Positions 51,695-61,285 of a stretch of 64,000 nt of DNA are shown piece by piece. Position 1 is the stretch's first letter; each line of letters begins with the position of its first letter. Made by a program: the position numbers and the translations under genes. The DNA comes from Marivita sp041725935. Its GTDB lineage: Bacteria; Pseudomonadota; Alphaproteobacteria; Rhodobacterales; Rhodobacteraceae. Location of the stretch: NCBI GenBank assembly GCA_041725935.1, contig JBGRQD010000001.1, forward strand, positions 186,001 to 250,000, written 5' to 3'. The notes under the pieces were generated by a model. That model ran no database searches, had not been told where the DNA came from, and saw only the letters and a program-made list of their open reading frames with translations.

Positions 51695-53740
51695 ATGTCC
51701 ACCGATCCCCTACTGCAGCCCTATCAGCTCAAGCACCTGACGCTGCGCAATCGCATCATGACCACCAGCCACGAACCCGCCTATCCCGAAGATGGCATGC
51801 CCAAGGCGCGCTATGCTGCCTATCATGCCGAACGCGCCAAGGCCGGTGTCGCTCTGGCGATGACGGCCGGATCTGCGGCGGTCTCCAAGGACAGCCCACC
51901 GGTGTTCAACAACATCCTCGCCTACAAGGACGAGGTGGTGCCCCATATCCGCCAATTGACCGATGCCTGCCACGATCATGGCTGCGCGGTGATGATCCAG
52001 CTCACGCATCTGGGCCGCCGCACGACGTGGAACAAGGGCAACTGGCTGCCCTCGGTGTCGTCGTCCAAACACCGCGAACCGGCGCACCGGGCGTTCCCCA
52101 AACTGGCCGAGGATTGGGACATCGAACGCATCATCACCGATTTCGCGGATGCGACCGAGCGGATGAAAGACGGCGGCATGGACGGGATCGAATTGCAGGT
52201 CTATGGGCACCTGCTCGACCAGTTCTGGTCACCGCTGACCAATGATCTGGACGGGCCTTATGGCGGTCAGACGCTGGACAGCCGGATGCAGCTTTTGATG
52301 GATGTGCTGCGCGGCATTCGCAAACGTGTGGGCGACGAGTTCATCGTGGGACTGCGCTACACCGCCGACGAGGCCGAGGCGGGCGGGATTACACCGGAAG
52401 AAGGGATCGAGATCTCGAAACGGCTGGCAGCGACCGGCATGGTGGATTTCCTCAACGTGATCCGGGGCCGCATCCACACAGACCCCGCGATGACCGATGT
52501 GATCCCGGTGCAGGGCATGAAAAGCGCGCCGCATCTGGATTTCGCGGGCGCGGTACGCGCGGCAACCGGCATGCCCACGTTCCACGCCGCACGCATCCCC
52601 GATGTCGCCACTGCACGTCACGCGGTTCAGGCGGGGCTGCTGGACATGGTGGGCATGACCCGCGCGCATATGGCCGATCCGCATATCGTGAAAAAGATCA
52701 TCGAGGGGCGTGAGGACGACATCCGACCCTGCGTTGGTGCCACCTACTGTCTGGACCGCATCTATGCCGCCGGAGAAGCGCTCTGCATCCACAACGCCGC
52801 CACGGGCCGCGAACTGACCATGCCACACGAGATCACACCTGCCGAAACCCGCAGGAAGGTTGTGATCGTCGGGGCCGGTCCTGCCGGGCTTGAGGCTGCC
52901 CGCGTTGCCGCAGAACGCGGCCATGATGTGACCGTGTTCGAGGCCCAGCCGGATCCCGGTGGACAGATCCGCCTGACGTCGCAGAATCCGCGACGCCGCG
53001 AGATGATCGGGATCATCGACTGGCGCATGGCGCAATGTGCCGCGTGCGACGTGGATTTCCGCTTCAACACCTGGGCCGAGGCAGCGGATGTGACCGCTCT
53101 TGATCCCGATGTGGTGATCGTCGCCACGGGCGGTCTGCCCAATACCGAACTCTTCGAGCAGGGCCGCGAGAACCCGCTGGTGGTGTCCTCCTGGGACATG
53201 ATCGCGGGTGATGTGAAACCGGCGCAAAGCATCCTGATCTATGATGAAAGCGGCGATCACCCTGGCCTCATGGCCGCCGAAGTGGCCGCCAGCGCGGGAA
53301 GCAGCGTCGAGGTGATGACGCCGGACCGGACCTTTGCGCCCGACGTCATGGCGATGAACCTCGTGCCCTACATGCGTGCGCTGCAGGACAAGGATGTCAC
53401 CTTCACCGTCACCCGCCGCCTCAGGGATGTCCAGCGCGATGGCAATCGGCTCAGGGCGACCATCGGCACCGATTACAGCGACCACACGAGCGAAAAGACC
53501 TATGACCAGATCGTGGTGAACTACGGCACCATGCCGCTGGATGATCTTTATTTTGAACTCAGGCCACTGTCGTCGAATGGCGGCGCGGTCGATCACGACG
53601 CGTTGATCGCGGGCCAGCCGCAGAACGTGACGCGCAACGAAAGCGGCACCTTCCAGCTGTTCCGCATCGGCGACGCGATCAGTGCCCGCAACACCCACGC
53701 CGCGATCTATGACGCGCTGCGGCTGGTCAAGGACATCTGA
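51695..53740 (+). CDS. NADH:flavin oxidoreductase / Old yellow enzyme, N-methyl demethylase-like
   Basis: A 681-aa protein. N-terminal TIM barrel with FMN (LLQPYQLKHLTLRNRI start, HLGRRTTW, YGHLLDQFWSP), a Cys cluster around RPCVGATYCLDRIYAAGEALC with fewer Cys than the usual four-Cys 4Fe-4S motif, then an FAD/NAD Rossmann half starting KVVIVGAGPAGLEAARVAAERG. The layout equals trimethylamine-dehydrogenase-like enzymes; sequence features suggest N-methylproline demethylase (StcD/HpbD) relatives. It precedes Rieske demethylase genes, fitting stepwise N-demethylation of a betaine. Confidence 0.82.
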   Translation: MSTDPLLQPYQLKHLTLRNRIMTTSHEPAYPEDGMPKARYAAYHAERAKAGVALAMTAGSAAVSKDSPPVFNNILAYKDEVVPHIRQLTDACHDHGCAVMIQLTHLGRRTTWNKGNWLPSVSSSKHREPAHRAFPKLAEDWDIERIITDFADATERMKDGGMDGIELQVYGHLLDQFWSPLTNDLDGPYGGQTLDSRMQLLMDVLRGIRKRVGDEFIVGLRYTADEAEAGGITPEEGIEISKRLAATGMVDFLNVIRGRIHTDPAMTDVIPVQGMKSAPHLDFAGAVRAATGMPTFHAARIPDVATARHAVQAGLLDMVGMTRAHMADPHIVKKIIEGREDDIRPCVGATYCLDRIYAAGEALCIHNAATGRELTMPHEITPAETRRKVVIVGAGPAGLEAARVAAERGHDVTVFEAQPDPGGQIRLTSQNPRRREMIGIIDWRMAQCAACDVDFRFNTWAEAADVTALDPDVVIVATGGLPNTELFEQGRENPLVVSSWDMIAGDVKPAQSILIYDESGDHPGLMAAEVAASAGSSVEVMTPDRTFAPDVMAMNLVPYMRALQDKDVTFTVTRRLRDVQRDGNRLRATIGTDYSDHTSEKTYDQIVVNYGTMPLDDLYFELRPLSSNGGAVDHDALIAGQPQNVTRNESGTFQLFRIGDAISARNTHAAIYDALRLVKDI

Positions 53741-53987
53741 GAGGACTGCAGATGCCTAGTTTGGAGGCAAATTCGACCTGCAAAGACGGACCAATTCCGC
53801 CCTCTTTTCCGACGAAACCGACACCGGCAGGGCTGCATCGAAACGCGGGTCGCAAACCGGTTTCGCTGCGTCGCAAATCATGACGTGACCGCACGCATTG
53901 CGTGCGATTGCGCGATCAGAGGCCACGCCCTCGCCCCATATCGTTTCATCCATCGCCCTGCGGCGAGAGACCAATCATAGGTGCCCC

Positions 53988-55229
53988 ATGCTTCGTGAAG
54001 CCGATGTTCTGTCCACGTTGATGCGTCGCAAACCCGCGTATTCGCTCGCGCAGGATCTGTATTGCGATCCCGGTGTCTTTCAGACCGACATGGAGCGGAT
54101 CTGGTACCGCGAATGGCTGTTCATCCTGCCCTCCTGCGAGATCCCGAAGCCCGGTAATTATGTCGTTCACGACATCGGCGCCTATTCGGTGATCCTCGTG
54201 CGGGGCCATGACGGCGAAATACGCGCCTTCCACAATTCCTGCCGCCATCGCGGGTCGGTGCTGTGCAAGTCCAAGTCGGGATCGAACCCCAAGCTGGTCT
54301 GCCCCTATCACCAGTGGACCTACGAACTGGATGGCAAGCTGCTCTGGGCGCGGGACATGGGGCCGGATTTCGACCCATCGAAACACGGGCTGAAGCAGGT
54401 GCACTGCCGCAACCTGTCGGGCCTGGTCTATATCTGCCTTGCGGATGACGCCCCCGACATCACCGAATTCGCAGAACAGACCGCGCGCTATCTGGCGCTG
54501 CACGATCTGGAGAACTCCAGGGTCGCGTTCGAAAGCACCATTATCGAACATGGCAACTGGAAGCTGGTCTGGGAAAACAACCGCGAATGTTACCATTGCT
54601 CGGGCAACCACCCGTCGCTCTGCCGCACCTTCCCGGAAGACCCCAGCTATATCGGAACCGACAACACCGGCGTGTTCTCCAAAGTGGCGTCGGATCATGT
54701 CACCCGTTGCGAAGCCGTCGGCGCTGCCTCGGCGTTCCTTGAGTCGGCGCTTGGTGACTGGCGCTATGTCCGCACGCCGCTGCTGGACAAGGGCGAAAGC
54801 TACACGATGGATGGCAAAGTCGCAGTGACCAAGCCGAACTCGTCGATCCCGTTCAAGAATGCCGGATCGCTGCTCAAGTACAAGTATCCGGGCTGCTGGA
54901 ACCATTTCCTGTCCGATCACGCGCTTGTCTTCCGGGTTACCCCCATCAGCGCCACGGAAACCGAGGTCAGCACCAAGTGGCTCGTCCACAAGGATGCCGT
55001 CGAGGGCAAGGATTACGATCTCAAGCGGCTGACCGAAGTGTGGTTGGCCACCAATGACGAGGACCGCGAGGTGGTGGAAAACAACCAGCGCGGCATCCTG
55101 TCCCCCGCCTATAGCCCCGGCCCCTATTCGACCAAGCATGAGGGCGGCAACATCCAGTTCACCCAATGGTACGCAGCGACGATGATCCGCGCGATCACTG
55201 GCGGCGTCACCCCGATCGCGGCGGAGTAG
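53988..55229 (+). CDS. Rieske non-heme iron oxygenase, betaine-demethylase-like (GbcA/Stc2 type)
   Basis: A 413-aa protein. Rieske cluster ligands CRHRG and CPYHQW (about residues 85-108). The mononuclear iron site is near ENNRECYHCSGNH (about 202). This is the layout of glycine-betaine or stachydrine monooxygenases, which remove N-methyl groups as formaldehyde. It is followed 4 bp later by a matching reductase. Upstream (53890-53906) a 7-bp-stem hairpin precedes the gene by about 80 bp. Exact substrate unproven. Confidence 0.85.
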   Translation: MLREADVLSTLMRRKPAYSLAQDLYCDPGVFQTDMERIWYREWLFILPSCEIPKPGNYVVHDIGAYSVILVRGHDGEIRAFHNSCRHRGSVLCKSKSGSNPKLVCPYHQWTYELDGKLLWARDMGPDFDPSKHGLKQVHCRNLSGLVYICLADDAPDITEFAEQTARYLALHDLENSRVAFESTIIEHGNWKLVWENNRECYHCSGNHPSLCRTFPEDPSYIGTDNTGVFSKVASDHVTRCEAVGAASAFLESALGDWRYVRTPLLDKGESYTMDGKVAVTKPNSSIPFKNAGSLLKYKYPGCWNHFLSDHALVFRVTPISATETEVSTKWLVHKDAVEGKDYDLKRLTEVWLATNDEDREVVENNQRGILSPAYSPGPYSTKHEGGNIQFTQWYAATMIRAITGGVTPIAAE

Positions 55230-55233
55230 ACCG

Positions 55234-56319
55234 ATGGCCTTCGACATTGATCTCACCGCCACCGCCGATGCGGGAATCTGGGCGGATTCCGAACCGCTGG
55301 TCTGCTGCGCCGTGGTGCCCGAAGCGCCGAACACCGCGACCTTCAGTTTTGTCTCACCCTCCGGGCGGCAGTTCCGCTACGAGCCGGGGCAGTTCCTGAC
55401 GCTGGAGCTTCCGGTGCCCGGCGGCACGGTCTGGAAGACCTACACGATCTCGTCCTCGCCCTCGCGCCCGTTGACCATCGCGGTCACGGTCAAGGCGCAG
55501 CCGAACAGCGTTGGCACCCGCTGGATGCTGGATCATCTTCAACCCGGAATGCAGATCAAGGCCACGGGTCCGGCAGGCATCTTCACCCTGCCCCGCGCCG
55601 AACGGAAAAAGTACCTGTTCATCTCGGCCGGGTCCGGAATCACGCCCTCGCTAGCGATGACCACCTATCTCTATGATCGTGGTACCGATATCGATGTGAC
55701 CTTCGTGCATTGCGCACAGCGCCCGCAGGATATCATCTGTCGTCAGCGGCTCGAGCAGATGGCCAGCCGCGTGCCGTCGATCAAGCTGTTCTTCATTGTC
55801 GAGGAAGACGACCCCTACCGTGTCTGGACCGGGCTGCGCGGGCGGCTCAATCAGCTGATGATCGGCCTCATCGCCGGCGATTACCTTGAACGCGAGGTCT
55901 ATTGCTGCGGTCCCGAGCCGTTCATGGATGCGGTGCGCGAAATGCTCATCGGTCTTGGCTACGACATGGAGCGCTACCATCAGGAAAGCTTTGTCGCGCC
56001 GGTCAAGAAAGAAGAACAGCTGCCCGAGCATGACGACGTGGTGCCCGACGAGGACGCGACCGCAAGCATCGCCTTTGCCCGGTCGGATGTGACGGCGGAG
56101 TGCCTCGAGACAGACACCGTTCTGGCCGTGGCGCGCAGCGCGGGCATCGTGATTCCGTCAGGCTGCACCTTCGGCGTCTGCGGCACCTGCAAGATCCGCA
56201 AGACGGAAGGTCAGGTGCACATGGTCCACAATGGCGGGATTTCCGAAGAGGATATCGAGAACGGCTACATCCTCGCCTGCTGTTCCAAACCCATCGGTGC
56301 GGTCGCGGTCGATTTCTGA
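55234..56319 (+). CDS. Hybrid ferredoxin reductase for the Rieske oxygenase (GbcB type)
   Basis: A 361-aa protein. FAD-binding barrel with YEPGQFLTLELPVPG and YTISSSPSRP, NAD(P) domain FISAGSGITPSLAM and CCGPEPFMDAVREM, and a C-terminal plant-type [2Fe-2S] domain CTFGVCGTCKIRK with distal Cys in YILACCSKP. It passes electrons from NAD(P)H to the oxygenase encoded just upstream. Confidence 0.9.
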   Translation: MAFDIDLTATADAGIWADSEPLVCCAVVPEAPNTATFSFVSPSGRQFRYEPGQFLTLELPVPGGTVWKTYTISSSPSRPLTIAVTVKAQPNSVGTRWMLDHLQPGMQIKATGPAGIFTLPRAERKKYLFISAGSGITPSLAMTTYLYDRGTDIDVTFVHCAQRPQDIICRQRLEQMASRVPSIKLFFIVEEDDPYRVWTGLRGRLNQLMIGLIAGDYLEREVYCCGPEPFMDAVREMLIGLGYDMERYHQESFVAPVKKEEQLPEHDDVVPDEDATASIAFARSDVTAECLETDTVLAVARSAGIVIPSGCTFGVCGTCKIRKTEGQVHMVHNGGISEEDIENGYILACCSKPIGAVAVDF

Positions 56320-56339
56320 CCCGACCGTCCCGGACGGGT

Positions 56340-56990
56340 CTATCCCGGCAAAATCGCACCAAGCGCCATGGCGACGGCAGCCTGTGTCGGGTCGATCACC
56401 GGAATGCCAAGCGCCGCCTCGAGCGGCGCGCGGTGCCGGGCCATGCCCGCGCAGCCAAGGATCACCGCGCCCGCGCCCTGCTGTCTGAGGCTGCTGCCGA
56501 CCTCTACCAGCCGGTCAAACGTCCCCGCACCCCGCGCGCTTTCATCGACGCTCATGTTCAGCGCGATCTCGCAGGCAAGCCGGTCCAGCACCTGCATCCG
56601 CGCCATGGTCCTCCGGTGACGCGGGATCGACCCGTCGGCAATGGCAATGACGCCAAAGCGGTCTGCCCGCGCCATCGCGGTCAGCACGCCGCTTTCCTGA
56701 ATGCCGAACACCGGCTGCGGCACCACGGAGCGGCAGGTGTCGAGGCCGGGATCGGAATAACAGGCGATCACAAACGCCCCCGCATCGGGGCGCGATTGCA
56801 TCAGCTTTGCCAGCGGCAGAACCACGCTGTCCGAGTCGAACTGGCTTTCGATGCCGAACGGACCTTCTGCCAGCGTCAGGCATTCGATCTCCGGACCTCC
56901 GGGCAGGTCGAACGCGGTCAGGGCGTCCTGCAGACCATCCGTCACCACTTGGTTGGAGTTCGGGTTGATGACCACGATCGGTCCGGTCAC
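56340..56990 (-). CDS. Asp/Glu/hydantoin racemase family protein
   Basis: A 216-aa protein. VVINPNSNQVVTDGL opens the family; the two active cysteines lie in IACYSDPGL (about 76) and ILGCAGM (about 180). This is the normal length for hydantoin racemase (HyuE). Its gene overlaps the hydantoinase-like gene by 4 bp, supporting the racemisation of hydantoins for stereospecific cleavage. Confidence 0.85.
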   Translation of the reverse strand: MTGPIVVINPNSNQVVTDGLQDALTAFDLPGGPEIECLTLAEGPFGIESQFDSDSVVLPLAKLMQSRPDAGAFVIACYSDPGLDTCRSVVPQPVFGIQESGVLTAMARADRFGVIAIADGSIPRHRRTMARMQVLDRLACEIALNMSVDESARGAGTFDRLVEVGSSLRQQGAGAVILGCAGMARHRAPLEAALGIPVIDPTQAAVAMALGAILPG

Positions 56991-58435
56991 GTCAGGAGCT
57001 CCGCGCCAAAGTTTGTCGCCGGGTCGGTTTCCGGCAGCCGCGTTCCCGTGAGGCCCGACAGATCGGTGCGCCCGCGCTTCACGAACACTCCATCCCCCGG
57101 CTTGGCAATCAGCGCGCCATTGTCGACCACCCGCCGCCCACGGGTCAGAACGGTCACCGGCCAGCCCGTGACCTCCATGCCCTCGAACGGGTTGTAGTCC
57201 ATCGCGTCGTGCATCTCGCCGGCGATGCGCGTCTCCGTGGGGTCCCAGATCGCGATGTCGGCATCCGCGCCGATGGCCAACGTGCCCTTCGTCGGATGCA
57301 TGCCGTAAAGCCGCGCCGCGTTGGTCGAGGACAGCGCGACAAACTGGTTGAGGTTGATCCGCCCCTTCACCACCCCTTCCGAGAACAGCATCGGCAGGCG
57401 CATCTCGATCCCCGGCATCCCATTTGCGATCTTGCGGAAATCGACATCGCGCCCGTTGGCGAATTTGCCGCTGTCGTCAAAGCGATAGGGCGCGTGATCC
57501 GAGGACACGACATGGAACGTGCCCCGCGCGATGTGCCGCCAGAGCACATTTTGCGTGTGTGTGTCGCGCAAAGGCGGCGAACAGATATACTTGGCGCCTT
57601 CCTTTCCCGGACGGTCCAGATCGTCGCGTGTCAGAAACAGGTATTGCGGACAGGTTTCGCTGAACACATAGGCCCCATCAGCCCTTGCCTGCGCCACAAG
57701 CTCCGCGCCCTTTGGTGTCGAGACATGCACGATCATCAGCGGCGCATTGGTCAGCTTCGACAGGCTGATCGCGCGGTTGATCGCCTCTTCCTCGGCCAGC
57801 GCGGGGCGCGCGGGGGCGTGGTATTTCGGATCGGTATAGCCGTTCTCGGCAAGCGCAGACGCCATCCATGTCAGCATGTCATGGTTCTCGGCATGCACCA
57901 TGGTCAGTCCGCCATGCCGCCGCGCCACGGTCAGAATGTCGAGAAACTGCGCATCGCTGACACGGGTGGCGTAGGTCATGAAGACCTTGAACGAGGTGAT
58001 GCCCCGGTCAAAAACCGCCGGAAGTTCGGCCAGCACATCCGCGTTCGGATCGGTCAGGATCAGGTGGTAGGAATAGTCGATCACCGATTTGGGTGCGGCG
58101 CGCCCGTCATAGGTGGCCAGTGTGTCGGCCACGCTTTGCCCCGCCTTTTGTGCGGCAAAGGGCACAAAACATGAATTGCCCCCGAACGCCGCAGAGATCG
58201 AGCCTGTCTCGTAATCATCCGCCGTCATCAGGCCCATGCCGCTTTCCTGCGCGATATGGCAATGCGCCTCGATCCCGCCGGGCAGAACCAGTTTGCCTGT
58301 CGCGTCGATCACGTCATCGCCGCTCAAGTCATGGCCCAGCGTTGCAATCTTGCCATCCCGGATGCCGAGATCGGCGCGAAAGGTCTCGGACGCGGTGGCC
58401 AGCGTGCCACCCTTGATCACCAGATCATGTTGCAT
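56987..58435 (-). CDS. Dihydropyrimidinase / D-hydantoinase
   Basis: A 482-aa amidohydrolase. GGIEAHCHIAQ gives the HxH, SFKVFMTYATR carries the bridging-Lys region, then VHAENHDML, VHVSTPKG, SSDHAPYRF with the Asp and a C-terminal PFEGMEVTGWPVTVLTRGRRV. It opens cyclic amides (dihydropyrimidines or 5-substituted hydantoins) in the cytoplasm. Operon with the racemase and the DapA-like gene; no N-carbamoyl hydrolase gene is adjacent. Confidence 0.88.
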   Translation of the reverse strand: MQHDLVIKGGTLATASETFRADLGIRDGKIATLGHDLSGDDVIDATGKLVLPGGIEAHCHIAQESGMGLMTADDYETGSISAAFGGNSCFVPFAAQKAGQSVADTLATYDGRAAPKSVIDYSYHLILTDPNADVLAELPAVFDRGITSFKVFMTYATRVSDAQFLDILTVARRHGGLTMVHAENHDMLTWMASALAENGYTDPKYHAPARPALAEEEAINRAISLSKLTNAPLMIVHVSTPKGAELVAQARADGAYVFSETCPQYLFLTRDDLDRPGKEGAKYICSPPLRDTHTQNVLWRHIARGTFHVVSSDHAPYRFDDSGKFANGRDVDFRKIANGMPGIEMRLPMLFSEGVVKGRINLNQFVALSSTNAARLYGMHPTKGTLAIGADADIAIWDPTETRIAGEMHDAMDYNPFEGMEVTGWPVTVLTRGRRVVDNGALIAKPGDGVFVKRGRTDLSGLTGTRLPETDPATNFGAELLT

Positions 58436-58456
58436 GGTTTGGTTTCCTTTCCGCGC

Positions 58457-59392
58457 TTATCCAAGATCCGCCAGCTTGCGGTCGAGCCGCTCCATCAGCC
58501 GTGTCAGCTCTGCGTGATCGGCCTTGGTCATCGACGGCCCCGGCGCACGGACCGCCGGAGCGGCCAACACACCACGGCGGTGCAGGATCTCCTTGCGAAT
58601 GGCGAGCCCGATGCCCAGCTGCTGCTCATAGCGCACCATCGGCAGGTAGGCATCGAACAGGTCTTCCGCCCCGTCCACATCCCCTGCCTTGTGCCGCGCC
58701 ACAACCTGCACCAGCATCTCGGGGTAGGCAAATCCGGTCATCGCACCATCGGCCCCGCGCGCCAGTTCCTGCGGAAGAAACAGCGCCGCATTGCCCGTCA
58801 AGATCGACAGGCGCGGCGTATCGGCGGTGCCGCTTTCCTCCCGAACCCGCGACAGCTTGTTCAGCCCCGGCCAATCCTCGTGCTTGAGCATGACGATCTG
58901 GTCATGATCGCGGGTCAGTTGCAGGATGGTCTCGACACTGAACTGCACGCCGGTGGTTTGCGGGTAATCCTGCAGACAGACAGGCACATCCGGTCCGAGC
59001 GCTGAACACACCTGCGCGAAATAACCCTGCAACTTGGCCTCGGTCCCCAGCCCCGGCATCGGCGCCACCATGACACCGGCCGCGCCCGCGTCCATCACGC
59101 TGTGCGACAGCTGCGCCATGTTGTCGAGCCCCGCACCCGACACGCCGACCACCACCGGCACCCGGCCCGCCACGCGGTCCAACACGTGCTGGGCAAAGCG
59201 CGTCGATTCCTCGCCCGACAGTTTCGGAGCTTCGCCCATGATGCCAAGGATCGTCATGCCGGACACACCGCAGTCGAGGTAGAAATCCACCATCCGGTCG
59301 GTGCTTTCGAGATCAAGCGCGCTATCGCTGGAAAAGGGCGTGGCGGCGATGATGAAAACGCCCTCGGATTGTCTGTCGATTCGCTGTGTCAC
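58457..59392 (-). CDS. Dihydrodipicolinate synthase-like (DapA superfamily) aldolase/lyase
   Basis: 311 aa. GVSGMTILGIMGEAPKLSGEE, QDYPQTTGVQF (catalytic Tyr) and VMLKHEDWPG (Schiff-base Lys) mark the superfamily. The start is a GTG at 59392 with GGAGGAC upstream; a longer frame lacks a ribosome site. Members cleave or form 2-keto acids. It is first of the leftward hydantoinase group, so it probably acts on a later product; the substrate is not known. Confidence 0.82.
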   Translation of the reverse strand: MTQRIDRQSEGVFIIAATPFSSDSALDLESTDRMVDFYLDCGVSGMTILGIMGEAPKLSGEESTRFAQHVLDRVAGRVPVVVGVSGAGLDNMAQLSHSVMDAGAAGVMVAPMPGLGTEAKLQGYFAQVCSALGPDVPVCLQDYPQTTGVQFSVETILQLTRDHDQIVMLKHEDWPGLNKLSRVREESGTADTPRLSILTGNAALFLPQELARGADGAMTGFAYPEMLVQVVARHKAGDVDGAEDLFDAYLPMVRYEQQLGIGLAIRKEILHRRGVLAAPAVRAPGPSMTKADHAELTRLMERLDRKLADLG

Positions 59393-59522
59393 TATGCTGT
59401 CCTCCGTCGGGGTCTTGGGACGATCCGGGTTTGAAACACCCGGCACTCCCTCTTGTTCAGCCGAGCATATCCATCCGCGTCACACCGCGCGACCGGATAA
59501 TCCGCGTGCCGCTGAAAACGGG

Positions 59523-59556
59523 AACGCCCGGCTCCAGCGCTCTGGAACCGGGCGTT
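59523..59556 (-). terminator. Hairpin after the FAH-family gene
   Basis: AACGCCCGGcTCCAG and CTGGAaCCGGGCGTT pair with one mismatch around a CGCT loop. It lies 22 bp after the stop of the leftward FAH gene. The T-run on that strand is weak. Confidence 0.65.
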
Positions 59557-59578
59557 CTTGTGCGTCATGCGCTGGATG

Positions 59579-60265
59579 TCAGCCGACGGTGACCGTCAGG
59601 CTGCCCAGGCCGTCGATGGTCAATTCCATCGTGTCGCCCTTGACGACCGGACCCACACCCGAGGGCGTGCCGGACAGGATGACATCACCGGGCGCCAGTT
59701 CGAAATACTCGGACAGGTAGGAGATCATTTCCGGCACCTTCCAGATCATCTGGTTCAGGTCGCCCTCCTGCTTGACCTCGCCATTGACCTTGAGCACCAG
59801 ATGCCCCTGATCCGGGTGACCCACTTCGGAGACCGGGTGGATCGGACCGCAGGGGGCCGAATCCTCAAATGCCTTGCCAATTTCCCACGGGCGGCCCGCC
59901 TTCTTGGCGATGCCCTGCAGGTCGCGCCGCGTCATGTCCAGCGCCAGACCGTAACCGAACACGTGATCCAGCGCCGACTCCACAGGGATATTGGTGCCGC
60001 CGGTTTTCAGTGCCACCAGCATTTCCGCCTCGTGGTGCACATCCGTGGTGCGTGGCGGGTACGGGAAGATCTCGGACGTGGTCAGATTGTTGGGGTTTTT
60101 CTGAAAGAAGAACGGATCTTCGCGGTCCGGATCGTGACCCATCTCGATCGCATGAGCGGCGTAATTGCGCCCGATGCAGTAAATCCGGCGAACGGGAAAC
60201 AGCGTGTCCTGTCCGGCCACGGGAAGTGCCACGACAGGCGGCGTTTCGATTGCGTATTGGGTCAT
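59579..60265 (-). CDS. Fumarylacetoacetate hydrolase family protein (fumarylpyruvate hydrolase-like)
   Basis: A 228-aa protein. RRIYCIGRNYAAHAIEMG, HHEAEMLVAL (metal ligands Glu-x-Glu), YGLALDMTRRDLQ and SGTPSGVGPV are FAH motifs; the short length fits fumarylpyruvate/acylpyruvate hydrolases. It hydrolyses a C-C bond of a diketo acid. It is divergent from a FadR-type regulator with operators in the gap. Confidence 0.88.
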   Translation of the reverse strand: MTQYAIETPPVVALPVAGQDTLFPVRRIYCIGRNYAAHAIEMGHDPDREDPFFFQKNPNNLTTSEIFPYPPRTTDVHHEAEMLVALKTGGTNIPVESALDHVFGYGLALDMTRRDLQGIAKKAGRPWEIGKAFEDSAPCGPIHPVSEVGHPDQGHLVLKVNGEVKQEGDLNQMIWKVPEMISYLSEYFELAPGDVILSGTPSGVGPVVKGDTMELTIDGLGSLTVTVG

Positions 60266-60362
60266 TCAGGTCTCCGGATTTTTGAGGTCTTTGTGTCGAT
60301 TAGCGCAGGGTCCTGCTGAAATCAATTCAAGACCACCTGAAGAAATGCAAGAAAAAACATTG

Positions 60363-60430
60363 ATTGATCGACCAATTTGAGCAAAGCTTGGCATCAATCC
60401 GCCCAACTGGGCGAAAATTGGTTGACCAAT
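60363..60430. promoter_or_regulatory. Two GntR-type operators between FAH and regulator genes
   Basis: ATTGATCGACCAAT (60363-60376) and ATTGGTTGACCAAT (60417-60430), 41 bp of DNA between them. Both share ATTG-N6-CAAT with a CGACCAAT or TGACCAAT half; this is the FadR/PdhR-like dyad. The right one lies 14 bp before the regulator start. Confidence 0.7.
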
Positions 60431-60444
60431 AAAGGGGCCAATCC

Positions 60445-61134
60445 ATGCTCATGAACTCAGTTCCGATCGACGCCGATGACGTGGTGGAAAAGCTGCGGTC
60501 CTACATCGCCGAAGGCGGGTATACGCCCGGCGACCGTCTGGAATCGGAACGTGACCTGATCGTGCGGCTGGACGTGACGCGTGCCCGGCTGCGCAAGGCG
60601 CTGGACACGCTGGAACATGAAGGCGCGATCTGGCGGCATGTCGGCAAAGGCACGTTCATCGCCTCGCCCAGCGTGTCCTCCGGCCCCAGCAATCTCAAGA
60701 TGCTCAGCCAGCAGGTCACGCCCGTGCAACTGATGCGCGCCCGTCTGTCGCTGGAGCCTGCAATCGCCCGCGAGGCTGCACTGCACGCCTCCGAAGACGC
60801 GGTGCGCAAGCTCAAGCAATCCCGCGACCGCGCCGTCGAGGCACCGAACTGGGACGCGTACGAGGCGCAGGACGATAATTTCCATCGCGATCTGGCCGAC
60901 GCGAGCGATAACGTGCTGCTGCTGTCGCTGTTCGATCATCTGAACGCGGTGCGCCGCGCGGTGGCCTGGAACATGGTGGTGCGCAGTTCCGACCGCCCGC
61001 CCCGCACCCATTCGAGCTTTGCCGAACACGACGCCATCGTCGCCGCCATAGAGGCGCGCGATCCCAAGGCGGCACAGGAGGCCATGCGTGCGCATCTGGG
61101 CTCGGTCTCTGCGCGTTTGTTCGGGGAGACATGA
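60445..61134 (+). CDS. GntR-family (FadR subfamily) regulator
   Basis: A 229-aa protein with HTH RLESERDLIVRLDVTRARLRKALDTLEHEGAIWRHVGKGTF and an FCD ligand domain. It resembles the regulator at 49959-50672 in both domains. Divergent from the FAH gene and upstream of the decarboxylase-like/TauE/TctC genes; probably represses both sides through the dyads at 60363-60430. Confidence 0.88.
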   Translation: MLMNSVPIDADDVVEKLRSYIAEGGYTPGDRLESERDLIVRLDVTRARLRKALDTLEHEGAIWRHVGKGTFIASPSVSSGPSNLKMLSQQVTPVQLMRARLSLEPAIAREAALHASEDAVRKLKQSRDRAVEAPNWDAYEAQDDNFHRDLADASDNVLLLSLFDHLNAVRRAVAWNMVVRSSDRPPRTHSSFAEHDAIVAAIEARDPKAAQEAMRAHLGSVSARLFGET

Positions 61135-61213
61135 AGACCACGCCATAACCTGCGGAACACAAATAATAAAACCCGCACAAGAAACGAAAAACATGTTCTC
61201 GGGGAGGAGACAA

Positions 61214-61285
61214 ATGTTTCAGATCGCACCATCCGCCACGCGCATCGCTGCCCGCGCCCACTGCTGGGACGCGTCGTTCCGGTGA
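61214..61285 (+). CDS. 23-aa leader peptide coupled to the next gene
   Basis: ATG at 61214 preceded by the strong GGGGAGGAG site, reading MFQIAPSATRIAARAHCWDASFR then TGA. The stop overlaps the GTG start of the next gene (GTGA), which itself lacks a good ribosome site. Translation of the short frame would deliver ribosomes to that GTG. Confidence 0.5.
   Translation: MFQIAPSATRIAARAHCWDASFR

Noticed and set aside
52229..53698. 489-aa reverse frame across the OYE gene
   Set aside because: Antisense shadow; the forward frame has both flavin and Rossmann motifs.
53756..53974. 72-aa reverse frame between OYE and Rieske genes
   Set aside because: No ribosome site or recognisable domain; the region is more likely regulatory.
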